Assembly: GCA_025363575.1 (NCBI GenBank)
Contig: JANYDM010000086.1
Coordinates: 1 to 64,000, forward strand
Direction: 5' to 3'
DNA from: Betaproteobacteria bacterium
GTDB lineage: Bacteria; Pseudomonadota; Gammaproteobacteria; Burkholderiales; SG8-41
DNA: 64,000 nucleotides
The notes under the pieces are model-generated. The model was given only the letters and a program-made list of their open reading frames with translations, was not told where the DNA came from and did no database searches. Within the stretch, counting starts at the first letter, position 1. Every line of letters starts with the position of its first letter. Below are positions 19,219 through 28,423 of the stretch, in pieces. Both the position numbers and the translations under genes were made by a program.

Positions 19219-19545
19219 TCAACCTATTTCGGTGACTGTCGCAGCGCTGAGCCATTCGAGGTAATCGTGAGAGCCCTCGGCGACCGGCAACGCCACAATT
19301 TCGGGAACTTCGTACGGGTGCAGGCCTTTGATCGCGGCCTCGACTTCGGTGTAGATTTCGGCGCGCGTCTTGATCAGCAGCGGCACTTCGTCCGCCGTCT
19401 CGATTTTTCCCTGCCACCGGTATACCGAAGTGCAACTGGCGAGAATGTTGACGCACGCTGCCAGTTTCCGCTCCACCAGTGCCTGCGCAATCGCTTGCGC
19501 GACCTTGCGATCGGGCGCACTGGTAATGACGATCATCGCGCTCAT
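19219..19545 (-). CDS. cutA: Divalent-cation tolerance protein CutA
   Basis: A 108-residue trimeric signal-protein-like fold. AACVNILASCTSVYRWQGKI, DEVPLLIKTR and HPYEVPEIVALPV are the CutA hallmarks. Linked historically to copper tolerance, but its molecular job is unsettled. It overlaps the end of the upstream SDR gene by 4 bases and is followed after 7 nt by dsbD, as in many proteobacteria. Confidence 0.95.
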   Translation of the reverse strand: MSAMIVITSAPDRKVAQAIAQALVERKLAACVNILASCTSVYRWQGKIETADEVPLLIKTRAEIYTEVEAAIKGLHPYEVPEIVALPVAEGSHDYLEWLSAATVTEIG

Positions 19546-20417
19546 GCGAAGGAACCGCCGGCCTCGATGCCGTCTCCCACGGTCGGATAACGCAGCTTGA
19601 AGCGTAGTTCTTTCTTCAGCCGCAGATTCGAAAGCCGGCGCGACTCATCCATGAATGAAAGCAGCGCAGGCGGCACGACCCCAGCGGCCTCGGCGCGCGA
19701 CACGCGCGGCGGCCGCGGCAAGCCGCAGCGGTCGGCGATAAGATCGAAGTAGTCGCCCATCTTGAGCACGCTGTCGTCGCTAGCGTTATACAGTCGCCCC
19801 GAGTTGCCAAAGCGCAGCGCCGCAACGGCCATGCGTGCGAGGTCGTCGGCATGCACATGATTGCTGTAGCCGTCCTCAGGGGCGCGCAAAGCGGGCGTCC
19901 CGGACTTCAAGCGCGCAAGCGGCAAGCGCGAAGCAGAATAAATCCCCGGCGCGCGCAACACCGACACGCACACGCCGCTGCGCCTGCCCCATTGCCGTAA
20001 TTGCTGCTCGGCGTCGGCACGGCGCCGTGCGCGCGCACTCTGCGGACGCAGTGCGCGCGTTTCGTCGACGAGCTGCCCGGCGCAATCGCCATAGACCCCG
20101 CTCGTGCTGATGTAGACGAGGTGCTGTGGTAAACTTTTGGCCTTTGCCAGCGCGGCAATCAGATGCGACGTGCGCGTATCGCGCGCGCCGTGCGGCGCCG
20201 GCGGAGCACTATGCAGAACATCATGGGCAAGCCCGGCCAGCGCGCCAAGAGTTGCCGCATCATCGAGGTCTCCCACGATCGGCAAGACGCCATTGACGCG
20301 CAGCACCGCTGCACGCGCGCGATCGCGCGTCAAACCATAAATACGATAGCGATTGCGCAATTGCGGCAGCACGCGTAACGCAATGTCGCCGCAACCGATA
20401 ATCAGTAAACGTCGCAT
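19542..20417 (-). CDS. NAD-dependent epimerase/dehydratase-like SDR protein
   Basis: A 291-residue Rossmann-fold protein. The nucleotide-binding loop is seen as LLIIGCGDIALRVLPQL (GxGxxA type), with the catalytic Tyr in STSGVYGD. It resembles the YeeZ-type extended SDRs, whose substrate is unknown. It heads the SDR-cutA-dsbD-tlpA operon and diverges from the ferredoxin-reductase gene with 59 nt between. Confidence 0.8.
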   Translation of the reverse strand: MRRLLIIGCGDIALRVLPQLRNRYRIYGLTRDRARAAVLRVNGVLPIVGDLDDAATLGALAGLAHDVLHSAPPAPHGARDTRTSHLIAALAKAKSLPQHLVYISTSGVYGDCAGQLVDETRALRPQSARARRRADAEQQLRQWGRRSGVCVSVLRAPGIYSASRLPLARLKSGTPALRAPEDGYSNHVHADDLARMAVAALRFGNSGRLYNASDDSVLKMGDYFDLIADRCGLPRPPRVSRAEAAGVVPPALLSFMDESRRLSNLRLKKELRFKLRYPTVGDGIEAGGSFA

Positions 20418-20476
20418 AGGGTGCGAATTCTAACTTAAACCGCGGCCTCTCAGCCGCGCTGCCGATAATTGCCGTC

Positions 20477-21496
20477 ATGCCCCACAAGGTAACGATACAG
20501 CCCAGCAATAACGTCATCACGGTGGAGGACGACGAGACGATACTCGACGCCGCGCTGCGCGAAGGTCATGTCATCTCGTACGGCTGCCGCAACGGCGCCT
20601 GCGGAACGTGCAAGGGCCCGGTGCTCTCAGGCAAAGTTGATTACGGCATCTACCAGGAAAGTGCGCTGACGCCAGCCGAAAAGCAGGCGGGCCTCGCGCT
20701 GTTCTGCCAGGCGCGGCCGCTCGGCGAGGTCGTTATTCAGTGTCGCGAAGTCAACGCGGTCAAGGATATCCAGATCAGGACACTGCCGTGCCGCGTGCAG
20801 AAAATGGAACGCGTGGCCGGTGACATCATGCTCCTGTCTCTCAAGCTGCCGGCGGCCGAGCGGCTGCAGTTTCTCGCCGGCCAGTACATCGAGATCCTGA
20901 TGAAGGACGGCTCGCGGCGCAGCCTGTCGATGGCAAATGCGCCGCACGACGATGAATTCCTGCAGTTGCACGTGCGAAACTACGGTGGCCCGTTCAGCCA
21001 GCACGTATTCAATACGATGAAAGAGCGCGACATCCTGCGCTTCGAAGGGCCGCTCGGCACGTTTTTCATGCGTGACGACAGCGACAAGCCTGTCGTGCTC
21101 CTCGCCAGCGGCACGGGGTTCGCGCCCGTCAAGGCGATTATCGAGCATGCCTTTCACAGGCAAAATCCGCGGCCCATGGTGCTTTACTGGGGCGCGCGCG
21201 TACTCGGCGACCTCTATATGCGTGAACTGGCCGAACAATGGGCGCACACCCACGCCAATTTCAAATTCGTTCCGGTACTGTCGGAACCGCTACCTGCCGA
21301 TGGCTGGACCGGGCGCACCGGGCTCGTGCACGAGGCGGTCGTGCAGGACTTGCCGGACCTGCGCCCTTTTCAGGTCTACGCGTGCGGCGCGCCCGTAATG
21401 GTCGAGTCCGCGCAGCGCGATTTCACGACACAATGCCGGTTGCCGGAAGAAGAATTCTTCTCGGACGCGTTTACGCCCGCCGTCCCCGCAAAGTAA
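20477..21496 (+). CDS. 2Fe-2S ferredoxin/FAD-dependent oxidoreductase (AscD-like)
   Basis: A 339-residue flavo-iron-sulfur reductase with an N-terminal plant-type ferredoxin domain (CRNGACGTC plus FCQA), an FAD-binding domain with the RSLSMANAP motif and a C-terminal NAD(P)H domain with LASGTGFAPVKAI and CGAP. It moves electrons from NAD(P)H to an unknown acceptor. Annotated in many betaproteobacteria as CDP-6-deoxy-delta-3,4-glucoseen reductase, but no dideoxysugar genes are nearby, so that reaction is unlikely. Confidence 0.85.
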   Translation: MPHKVTIQPSNNVITVEDDETILDAALREGHVISYGCRNGACGTCKGPVLSGKVDYGIYQESALTPAEKQAGLALFCQARPLGEVVIQCREVNAVKDIQIRTLPCRVQKMERVAGDIMLLSLKLPAAERLQFLAGQYIEILMKDGSRRSLSMANAPHDDEFLQLHVRNYGGPFSQHVFNTMKERDILRFEGPLGTFFMRDDSDKPVVLLASGTGFAPVKAIIEHAFHRQNPRPMVLYWGARVLGDLYMRELAEQWAHTHANFKFVPVLSEPLPADGWTGRTGLVHEAVVQDLPDLRPFQVYACGAPVMVESAQRDFTTQCRLPEEEFFSDAFTPAVPAK

Positions 21497-21497
21497 A

Positions 21498-22706
21498 TTA
21501 CAGCGGCGTGCGGCGCCGGCCGCCGGTCATTTGCTTCAACTGGCTGACGGCAAGATCGAGGCTTTCGCGGTAATGCCTGCGCGCGGCGTCGGCATTGCCC
21601 AGCCGGTCGTGCAACTGCGCAAGCGCCAGATAGGCGGTATACATGGGCTCGACGGAAATGCTCGCTTCCATATAGTTCTGCGCCTTGCCCCACAACTCCT
21701 GGCGCGCGCACAAGCGGCCGAGCGTCAGCAAGAGCACGGCATCGCGCGGATTCGCTTTCAGCCATTGTTCCGCGCGTTCGATCTGCCGTATCGTTTCGCC
21801 TCCCTCGCATTCGGCATACAGGCCGACAAGCTCGGAATCCCATTCAGCAGCTAGCGCCTGTTCGATAATCTGCAAGGCCTGGGCGACTCCGCCCAGCGCC
21901 AGATAGCATTGCGCCGCCGCGGCCGCGACCCTGGCGTCGCGCTTTTGCGCCATGGGAATCTTTTGCCAGCATTCTTCGAACGCGCGCTGGTCGAGCGCTT
22001 TGCGTTTGAGGTTTTCGGCATGTGCGTAGCGCCGCAGTTGACCGGCCTGCATCGCGTCGAACACCTGACGACGCTCCAGTTGGTCGACAAGTAACAGCGC
22101 CTGCTCCCAGTTCCTCGCCTGCTGCTGAGCTTTGAGTTCGAGGCGCAGCGCGGCGGTGTGTTTCTCCGGCAACGCCTTCAGGACCTGCAGCGCCTCCTGG
22201 AAACGCCGCTGATCCAGCAGCATGTCGGCTGCCGCAACGATGCGCACCAGCGGGTCGCTGCCTTCGAGCTGCTCGGCGCGCGCAAGATACGCGTCGCGCT
22301 CGTCGAAATGGCGCAACTCATGCGCTGCGCGCGCAGCGAGCACTGCCCCCAGCGCCGCGGTATCGGCAGACTTCATCGCGCTGGCCGCGGCCTTTTCGGC
22401 GCGCCCGAAGCGCCCCGCGAAAAATGCACCAACCGCAACGAGCAGCGTGGCGCGGGCGGTTTCGCGGTGGCGGCGTGCCCGGTACACGCGCACTTTGGCC
22501 GGCAGGCCGATCGCCCCGAAAATGAAACGCAGCAGCACATAGCCGGTGACAAACGCGGCGCCCAACAGCATGAGCAGCAGGTTGAGCGAAATTTCGACGC
22601 GGTACGGCGGCCACACCAGCAACGCGTAACCGGCGTTGAAGCGCAGCGCGAGCGCGACAGCGACCGCCAAAGCGAAGAGGGCGAGAATCCAGAATACCCA
22701 GCGCAC
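21498..22706 (-). CDS. hemY: HemY N-terminal-domain and TPR protein
   Basis: A 402-residue inner-membrane protein with two N-terminal hydrophobic segments (HemY_N domain) followed by TPR-like helical repeats. In proteobacteria it lies with hemC-hemD-hemX, and it is proposed to help heme synthesis; it is not the Bacillus HemY oxidase. It starts 13 nt after hemX. Confidence 0.87.
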   Translation of the reverse strand: MRWVFWILALFALAVAVALALRFNAGYALLVWPPYRVEISLNLLLMLLGAAFVTGYVLLRFIFGAIGLPAKVRVYRARRHRETARATLLVAVGAFFAGRFGRAEKAAASAMKSADTAALGAVLAARAAHELRHFDERDAYLARAEQLEGSDPLVRIVAAADMLLDQRRFQEALQVLKALPEKHTAALRLELKAQQQARNWEQALLLVDQLERRQVFDAMQAGQLRRYAHAENLKRKALDQRAFEECWQKIPMAQKRDARVAAAAAQCYLALGGVAQALQIIEQALAAEWDSELVGLYAECEGGETIRQIERAEQWLKANPRDAVLLLTLGRLCARQELWGKAQNYMEASISVEPMYTAYLALAQLHDRLGNADAARRHYRESLDLAVSQLKQMTGGRRRTPL

Positions 22707-22719
22707 AGCGGTCCCCGGC

Positions 22720-23769
22720 CTAGCGCGCGCGTTCGCGCGTCAGGCGGTAATTGCGCACGGCGTCGAGGCTGGAGGCCACATCGGGCACTTCGATGCTGAC
22801 CTGGCTGTCCTGCAACTGCCGTACGGCCGCGATCGCATTGACGACTGCCTTGTCGCGCGTGTCGTAGTAGCGCGTAAACCATTCGCGCGCGGCCTTGAGA
22901 TCCGATTTAAAGCTTTTTTCGTCGTGAGCAAGCAGCGCCAGGCGCGCCCCCAGCAGGCGCAGCTTCAGATTTTCGCGCAGAAAATATGTCTGGCCCGGCG
23001 TCAGAAGCGGCACGTCGGGACGGTCCATTTTTTCGATGCGCACGAGTTCGCGCATGTCGCTCCACACCTCGCGCGCGAAACGGGCCCACGGGCCGGGCGG
23101 CGGCTCCGCGCTTTTTTTAGCGGCGGCCGCCGGGTCCGGCGCGCGCACTTCCATCGCCAGCGGCAGGCTATCCACCAGCCCGGTCAGATTGTCGATGCGT
23201 GCGCTGATGCCGATAACATCGACGTATGGCGCGAGCTTCAGCCGCTCGATATCGCGCGCGATCACCTTGCGCAAACCGGCAAGCTGCGGCCGGTCGAGGC
23301 GCGCGAGCCGCGCGTCCGCTGCCTGCAGCGCAATCAGCGCCGACTTGACGTTACCCGCAAGCTGCAGTTGCTGGCTCGCGACCAGCAACGTCTGCTCGAC
23401 GTCGGCGAGCAGCGACTCGTCGCGGCTGCGCGACAACTCCTGATAAAGCGCTTCGAGCGCGATCTGCTGATTTTGCGATTCCTGCAGCTTTGCTTCAAGC
23501 ACGCCGAGCTTGACCAGCGCTTCACGAGTCGCTTCCCGCACCTGCTCGGCGACGCCACGGCTCTGGCGATTCTCGACATCCGCCGCGGCAAGGCGCTGCG
23601 CCAGCTCGTGCTGCAGCGCGCTGATCTGCTGGCGACTGTCGAACCACTGCCACACGAGCAGTGCGATGGCCAGCACGACACCTATCGACACCGGCTGCAG
23701 ATAGCGCGCTCGCGCCGGCGCGGCCTTCAGCGCCGGGTCGCGGACTTCGGGAGGGGTAATTTCGTCCAT
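22720..23769 (-). CDS. hemX: HemX-type membrane protein
   Basis: A 349-residue protein with a short cytoplasmic start, one membrane segment (about residues 27-44), a coiled coil (about residues 45-85) and a periplasmic HemX domain. Often named uroporphyrinogen-III C-methyltransferase, but no SAM-binding methyltransferase domain is visible, so that activity is not supported. It lies between hemD and hemY as in other betaproteobacteria. Confidence 0.85.
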   Translation of the reverse strand: MDEITPPEVRDPALKAAPARARYLQPVSIGVVLAIALLVWQWFDSRQQISALQHELAQRLAAADVENRQSRGVAEQVREATREALVKLGVLEAKLQESQNQQIALEALYQELSRSRDESLLADVEQTLLVASQQLQLAGNVKSALIALQAADARLARLDRPQLAGLRKVIARDIERLKLAPYVDVIGISARIDNLTGLVDSLPLAMEVRAPDPAAAAKKSAEPPPGPWARFAREVWSDMRELVRIEKMDRPDVPLLTPGQTYFLRENLKLRLLGARLALLAHDEKSFKSDLKAAREWFTRYYDTRDKAVVNAIAAVRQLQDSQVSIEVPDVASSLDAVRNYRLTRERAR

Positions 23770-23817
23770 CAGCCGACTCTAATCAGTGGCAGCGCCGGTG
23801 TAAACAGGCACGCGTAT

Positions 23818-24597
23818 TCAGGCGCGAGCGGAAAACCACTGCTGCAGGGCCGCCATCAGCCCCTCATCGCCCTGACGGGTTTCCACGAGGCGCGCGAGAC
23901 CAAGTTCGCGCGCGGTCACCGCAATGCGTGGATGCGGCACGAACACCGGCGTCTGTTGGAGCAGGGCCAATCCGTGCGCGCCGATCAACGTGCAGAGATT
24001 ACGCAGTCCCTCACTGCTGGTGATAGTGACCGCATGCAACACTTCCTTCTCCCACGCATCCAGCAGCGGCGCGGGGTTCGCCGGCGGCAGAACGCGCCGG
24101 TAACATTCGGCGTAATCGACGCTGGCGCCGCGCGCCATCAGCGTTTCGCCCAGAAAATCCCGGCCGCCCGCGCCGCGAAAAACGATCACGCGTTTACCGG
24201 CGATATCGTGCAAGACCGGCATTTCGAGCAGCGCTTCGCTGTCGAACCGAGCGGGCGCCACCACATCTCTCACACCGAATGCCTGTAGAGCGCGCACGCT
24301 AGCGCTGCCGACGGCGGCGTAGGCCAGGCGCGACGGCAATGCGCGCCGCGCGGTGATCAGCGTCAGCGCCTTATGTACGGCGTTTGGACTGACGAACATG
24401 GCCCAGTCGAATTCATCCAGCCGTGCGATCAACCCATCAAGCACGCGGCTATCGTCGATATCTGCAATCGCTATCACGGGAAACAGCAGCGCGGAGCCGC
24501 CGGCATTACGGATCAGCGCGGTGAGATTGCCCGCCTGGTGCGCAGGCCGCGTTACCACTACGGTGCGGCCGGCGAGCGCGCGATTGCGTGGCGTCAC
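23818..24597 (-). CDS. hemD: Uroporphyrinogen-III synthase
   Basis: About 259 residues of a two-domain enzyme that closes hydroxymethylbilane and inverts ring D. The start region RTVVVTRPAHQAGNL, the central FVSPNAVHKAL and the ITSSEGLRNL segments are typical of this poorly conserved family. The GTG at 24597 is chosen because it begins 19 nt after the hemC stop; an in-frame start at 24675 would overlap hemC by 59 bases. Confidence 0.88.
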   Translation of the reverse strand: MTPRNRALAGRTVVVTRPAHQAGNLTALIRNAGGSALLFPVIAIADIDDSRVLDGLIARLDEFDWAMFVSPNAVHKALTLITARRALPSRLAYAAVGSASVRALQAFGVRDVVAPARFDSEALLEMPVLHDIAGKRVIVFRGAGGRDFLGETLMARGASVDYAECYRRVLPPANPAPLLDAWEKEVLHAVTITSSEGLRNLCTLIGAHGLALLQQTPVFVPHPRIAVTARELGLARLVETRQGDEGLMAALQQWFSARA

Positions 24598-24616
24598 CTG
24601 CCTGCCCGCGCCGGCA

Positions 24617-25561
24617 TCAGGCGCCCAGTGCGGCGAGTATCTCGCCGGCGCCTTGCGCGCGCAAGCGCGCGGCAAGTTCGGCGCCTAGCGCCTCCGGGTC
24701 GTGCGCATCGGCAGTCACATCCGCGCGCACGCATTGCCGTCCATCCTGGCTGGCGACGAAGCCGCGCAGCCGCAGATGGCCGCCTTCCAGCTGCGCGAAA
24801 GCGCCGAGCGGAAGCTGGCAGTTACCGGCCAGCGCTCGCGACAGCGCGCGTTCGGCACGCACGCAAACATCGGTCGTCTCGTCATGCAACGGCTGCATCA
24901 TTGCGATGAGGTCGGCGCGTTCCGCGCGGCATTCGATGCCGAGCGCGCCCTGGCCCGGCGCGGGCAGGCTCTCTTCCGGCGTCAGGATCGCCGTAATGCG
25001 GTCGGCGAGTCCGAGACGCTGCAATCCCGCTGCGGCGAGCACGATTGCTGCATAGTTGCCGTCGTCCAGTTTGCGCAGCCGCGTCTGCACGTTGCCGCGC
25101 AGTGGTTCTACCTTGAGGTGCGGAAAACGCGCGCGGATCTGGCTTTCGCGCCGCAGGCTCGAGGTGCCGACGCAACCGCCGTCAGGCAACGCCGCAAAAT
25201 CAGTGTAGCGGGTGGAAACGAACGCATCGCGCGGATCGGCACGCTCGGTGATCGCAGCGATCGCAAACCCCGGCGGCAGCACCATCGGCACGTCTTTCAT
25301 CGAATGCACTGCGATATCGGCGGTGCCGGCCGCGAGGGCGTCTTCGAGCTCCTTGACGAAAAGCCCCTTGCCGCCGATCTTGTCGAGCGCGCGGTCGAGG
25401 ATGCGATCGCCCTGCGTGGTCATGCCGAGTATCGACACTTTTGTTTGCGGATATAATTCGGCGAGCCGCGCCTGCACATTGCGCGCCTGCCACATCGCGA
25501 GCGCGCTTTCGCGCGACGCGATCACCAGGCTGGACATTGGTTGTGTGGCGGCGCTTGTCAC
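24617..25561 (-). CDS. hemC: Hydroxymethylbilane synthase (porphobilinogen deaminase)
   Basis: A 314-residue enzyme that polymerises four porphobilinogen units. [32 protein letters not shown] and [10 protein letters not shown] are present, and the dipyrromethane-binding cysteine lies in [11 protein letters not shown]. The GTG start at 25561 is supported by AGGAAA 4 nt upstream; an ATG at 25537 has no such site. Confidence 0.96.
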   Translation of the reverse strand: MTSAATQPMSSLVIASRESALAMWQARNVQARLAELYPQTKVSILGMTTQGDRILDRALDKIGGKGLFVKELEDALAAGTADIAVHSMKDVPMVLPPGFAIAAITERADPRDAFVSTRYTDFAALPDGGCVGTSSLRRESQIRARFPHLKVEPLRGNVQTRLRKLDDGNYAAIVLAAAGLQRLGLADRITAILTPEESLPAPGQGALGIECRAERADLIAMMQPLHDETTDVCVRAERALSRALAGNCQLPLGAFAQLEGGHLRLRGFVASQDGRQCVRADVTADAHDPEALGAELAARLRAQGAGEILAALGA

Positions 25562-25579
25562 GCGGTTTCCTGCCGGACT

Positions 25580-26074
25580 ATGGAAATGACGAACTGCTCG
25601 CGGCGTTGGGGTTTAGTGCTGCTAATTCTAGCATGCACGCTGGCGGGCGCCTGCGCGCAGGCACAGTCACCGCCGCTCAAATATGCCGACGATTTCGCCG
25701 CGCTCGGCAAAATCGCCGCCGCCGGCCATCTGCCTATCATGCTGGTATTCACGCGGCCAGGCTGTCCGTACTGCGCGCGCGCGAAGAAAGACCATTTGGA
25801 GCCGATGAGCGCGAACCCCGCCTACGACGCGAAAGTCGTGGTGCGCGAAATCGAGGCAACCAACGATTTGATACCGCTGCGCGACTTTGACGGCGGCCTG
25901 ACGACGCACGGCGATTTCGCGCGCAAGTACGCAGTGACCATTGTGCCGACCGTCATCGTGGTCGATGGCGCCGGCAAACCGCTCGCCGAAGCCATCGTCG
26001 GCCTCAACGTGCCGGACTTTTACAATCTGTATCTGGAGCAGGCGCTAGACGCCGCGCGGCTGCAGATGCGCTAA
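25580..26074 (+). CDS. Exported thioredoxin-fold protein with CPYC motif
   Basis: A 164-residue protein with a signal peptide (about residues 9-28) and a thioredoxin-like domain whose redox motif is RPGCPYC (Cys62, Cys65) with a cis-proline loop at VPTVIVVDG. It resembles SoxW/DsbE-like thioredoxins that act in the periplasm. The start is ATG 25580 or 25586. It diverges from hemC with only 18 nt between the start codons and converges with the next gene, overlapping by 4 bases. Confidence 0.78.
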   Translation: MEMTNCSRRWGLVLLILACTLAGACAQAQSPPLKYADDFAALGKIAAAGHLPIMLVFTRPGCPYCARAKKDHLEPMSANPAYDAKVVVREIEATNDLIPLRDFDGGLTTHGDFARKYAVTIVPTVIVVDGAGKPLAEAIVGLNVPDFYNLYLEQALDAARLQMR

Positions 26075-26631
26075 CCGCATTGCAGCCGCTGGCCTTCGCG
26101 CTTGCGCTTCACGGCAGCGGGATACGACAACAGCTCGAAGTTCACGAACACCAGGTCTTTGCCGCGGTAGGCCACGATCTGCCCCGCTTCGTTCTGCCAT
26201 TTAACGCCAGGTTGATCGCCCGCGTTCTGGATCTGCGGCGCACCGAACCGCGTGCGCAGATAGGCCACCACCGCATCGAAGTTCTGCACTTCCGCCGACA
26301 TTGAGAATTGCTGCAAGCGTCCGTCCAGGAAATGCAGCCGTATTTCCCGCGTCTCCATGCCGTCGAGTTTCTCGGTGTGCGAAACGCAGCCGACGTCGGC
26401 GAAATCGTCCTCGCGCTGCATGCAGCCGTAGCCGCGCTTGCCCAGATCGGGCTTGCCGGTGCGGATCTTGGCGAGCGACTCGTCGATGTCACGGAAATCC
26501 AGATCGCGCTCAAGCCGCGCATAGCTTGCGCCCAGCCCGATGTCGAGCACGCCGTACGGCGCGTCCGCTGCGCCCGCGTCTGCCGCCAGCAGGACGGCGA
26601 GCAGAATGCCTGAAACCAGTCGTGACATCAT
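26071..26631 (-). CDS. Exported protein of unknown function
   Basis: A 186-residue protein with a clear signal peptide (cleavage likely after AADAGAADA) and no domain I recognise. Two cysteines in YGCMQ and VGCVSH could form a disulfide. It overlaps the end of the LytTR response-regulator gene by 4 bases and is probably the last gene of the algZ-algR-like operon. Confidence 0.65.
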   Translation of the reverse strand: MMSRLVSGILLAVLLAADAGAADAPYGVLDIGLGASYARLERDLDFRDIDESLAKIRTGKPDLGKRGYGCMQREDDFADVGCVSHTEKLDGMETREIRLHFLDGRLQQFSMSAEVQNFDAVVAYLRTRFGAPQIQNAGDQPGVKWQNEAGQIVAYRGKDLVFVNFELLSYPAAVKRKREGQRLQCG

Positions 26632-27395
26632 AATATTCTCCCTAGTTCACGCACGATATGCTGCTGGCGTCGGCTGACGTCCAGCTTCTCGGCGACACCG
26701 TTCAGCACGACCGCCCAATGCCCCTCGCCGTCGGCGTCGGTCGCGCGCTCGAAGCCACGGATCGCCTCTTTGGCGACGAGGCAGTTGCGATGAATGCGCA
26801 CGAAACGCCCGGAAAATTCCTGCTCAAGCCGCGATAGCGACTCTTCGAGCAGGAATTCGCGCGCGGCCGTGCGCACCGTTACGTATTTTAGCTCGGCCTT
26901 GAGAAACACGATTTCACCCACCGGTATCAGATGGATGCGGCCGCGTTCGTTGACGGAAAGATGGCTGCGCGCGTCGGGTTTCATTTCACGCAGCACATCG
27001 AGCCGTAGCGGCGTCAGTGCGCGCGCCCTCGACAGCGCTTCGAGAAGGCGGCCAAGCCGGATCGGCTTCAGCAGGTAGTCGACTGCGTGAACTTCGAATG
27101 CCTTGAGCGCATAGGCGTCGTAAGCCGTCGTGAATATGACGGCCGGCGGATCGTCCAGCTTCTGGATATGCTGCGCCACTTCGATGCCATCGATTTCCGG
27201 CATGCGGATGTCGAGCAGGATAATGTCGGCTTCGCATGCCGGCAGCATGTCGAGCGCCTGGCGGCCATTGGCTGCTTCACCGGCTATCTCGAGCGGCATT
27301 TTCTGCGCGCAATCGGCGAGCAGATCGCGCAGACGGTTGCGCGCGGGCGCCTCGTCATCGACGACCAGCACGCGCAGTGCGGGCTCGCCCGCCAT
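26628..27395 (-). CDS. LytTR-family response regulator (AlgR-like)
   Basis: A 255-residue two-domain regulator. The receiver domain has the acidic pair VVDDE, phospho-acceptor Asp in ILLDIRMPE and Lys in YLLKPI; the C-terminal LytTR DNA-binding domain spans about residues 150-250 (FVRIHRNCLVAKEAI). It overlaps the kinase gene by one base. The kinase-regulator pair next to hemC and argH is the AlgZ/AlgR arrangement; in Pseudomonas AlgR controls alginate and twitching genes, but targets here are unknown. Confidence 0.9.
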   Translation of the reverse strand: MAGEPALRVLVVDDEAPARNRLRDLLADCAQKMPLEIAGEAANGRQALDMLPACEADIILLDIRMPEIDGIEVAQHIQKLDDPPAVIFTTAYDAYALKAFEVHAVDYLLKPIRLGRLLEALSRARALTPLRLDVLREMKPDARSHLSVNERGRIHLIPVGEIVFLKAELKYVTVRTAAREFLLEESLSRLEQEFSGRFVRIHRNCLVAKEAIRGFERATDADGEGHWAVVLNGVAEKLDVSRRQQHIVRELGRIL

Positions 27396-28423
27396 CAGGC
27401 ACCGGCTTTCAGGTAAGGAATCACGATGCGAACTTCGTAAGTATCCTTTGTGGCCAGGGTCTTGATACCGGCTTCTGCATCAAAATGCAATGCGAGCCGC
27501 TCCCGGATATTGGCCAGCGCCATGCGGTTGCCCGCGTGGTGGTTGCCGTCGGGCCGGTAGGGGTTGCGCAGGTTCAGATGGATCTCTTCGCCTTCGCGGC
27601 TGATGCGTATGTGGATGGTGCCCGGCTCCGTGCGCGGCTCGATGCCATGATAAACCGCATTTTCGAGCAGCGGCTGCAACACCAGCGGCGGAATCAAAGC
27701 GTCGGCCGGCATGTGCGCAACATCCCAGTCGACCCGCAGGCGGTCGCCCAAGCGCAGTTCTTCTATGCTCAGGTATTGCTTGGCAAGACCGACTTCGCGC
27801 ACGACAGGCGTCAATTGACGGTTGTCAGCCATCAAAACGCGAAACAGGTCTGCGAGATCTTCGAGGGCCTGTTCGGCGCGGCGCGGCTCCTGGCGCATCA
27901 GGCTCAGCACTGCATTGATACTGTTGAACAGAAAATGCGGGCGTATGCGCGCCTGCAGCGCCTGCAAGCGCGCCTCGGTGAGCGCCGGCGACAGCGCGCG
28001 TCCGCGCAGATCAAAGTAGCCGATGAGCACGCCGGTAATCAGCAGAGTAAACACCCAGTCGCGCGCGAGCAGGGTCGCGGTGCCCAGCAGATAGAGGCCG
28101 AAAAAATAGACCGCGGTCGTCAGGGCCAGCTCCAGCGCGATCAGCGCGGTAATCGCATGCCAGTAGCGCAACCGGTGCAACCAGTCGTTGGCCGCGGCGA
28201 GCACGAGCAGACTCAGGATAAGCGTCGGTTGCACCAGCGAGGACACGTCGATCAGTTCTTCGACCAGCGTCAGCGGCTCGCTCGTCTTGAGCAGCGCGGC
28301 GGCGAGGCAGATGCCGTCCACGATGATGAGAATACGCAACAGAATCCCGAGGTTGCGGAAGTTCGGCAAGGCTCCAGTATTGGCGTTTTGATTTATACTC
28401 ACCGCTGGATTATGTGAGAGCAC
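27395..28423 (-). CDS. LytS/AlgZ-type sensor histidine kinase
   Basis: A 342-residue membrane kinase: several N-terminal membrane segments (about residues 24-150), then a His_kinase domain with the phospho-acceptor in [19 protein letters not shown] and a C-terminal HATPase with [17 protein letters not shown]. It should phosphorylate the adjacent LytTR regulator. The start is uncertain: GTG 28423 overlaps the divergent argH start; GTG 28402 is an alternative. Confidence 0.88.
   Translation of the reverse strand: MLSHNPAVSINQNANTGALPNFRNLGILLRILIIVDGICLAAALLKTSEPLTLVEELIDVSSLVQPTLILSLLVLAAANDWLHRLRYWHAITALIALELALTTAVYFFGLYLLGTATLLARDWVFTLLITGVLIGYFDLRGRALSPALTEARLQALQARIRPHFLFNSINAVLSLMRQEPRRAEQALEDLADLFRVLMADNRQLTPVVREVGLAKQYLSIEELRLGDRLRVDWDVAHMPADALIPPLVLQPLLENAVYHGIEPRTEPGTIHIRISREGEEIHLNLRNPYRPDGNHHAGNRMALANIRERLALHFDAEAGIKTLATKDTYEVRIVIPYLKAGA

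Noticed and set aside
20477..21496. Reading the ferredoxin reductase as a true dideoxysugar enzyme
   Set aside because: No sugar-nucleotide genes are near; only the domain architecture is supported.
22720..23769. Naming hemX as uroporphyrinogen-III C-methyltransferase
   Set aside because: The sequence shows a coiled-coil membrane protein with no SAM-binding motif.
22636..24288. 550-codon open frame opposite hemX and hemD
   Set aside because: An antisense shadow of GC-rich coding DNA; the composition is Arg/His/Gln-rich with no fold motif.
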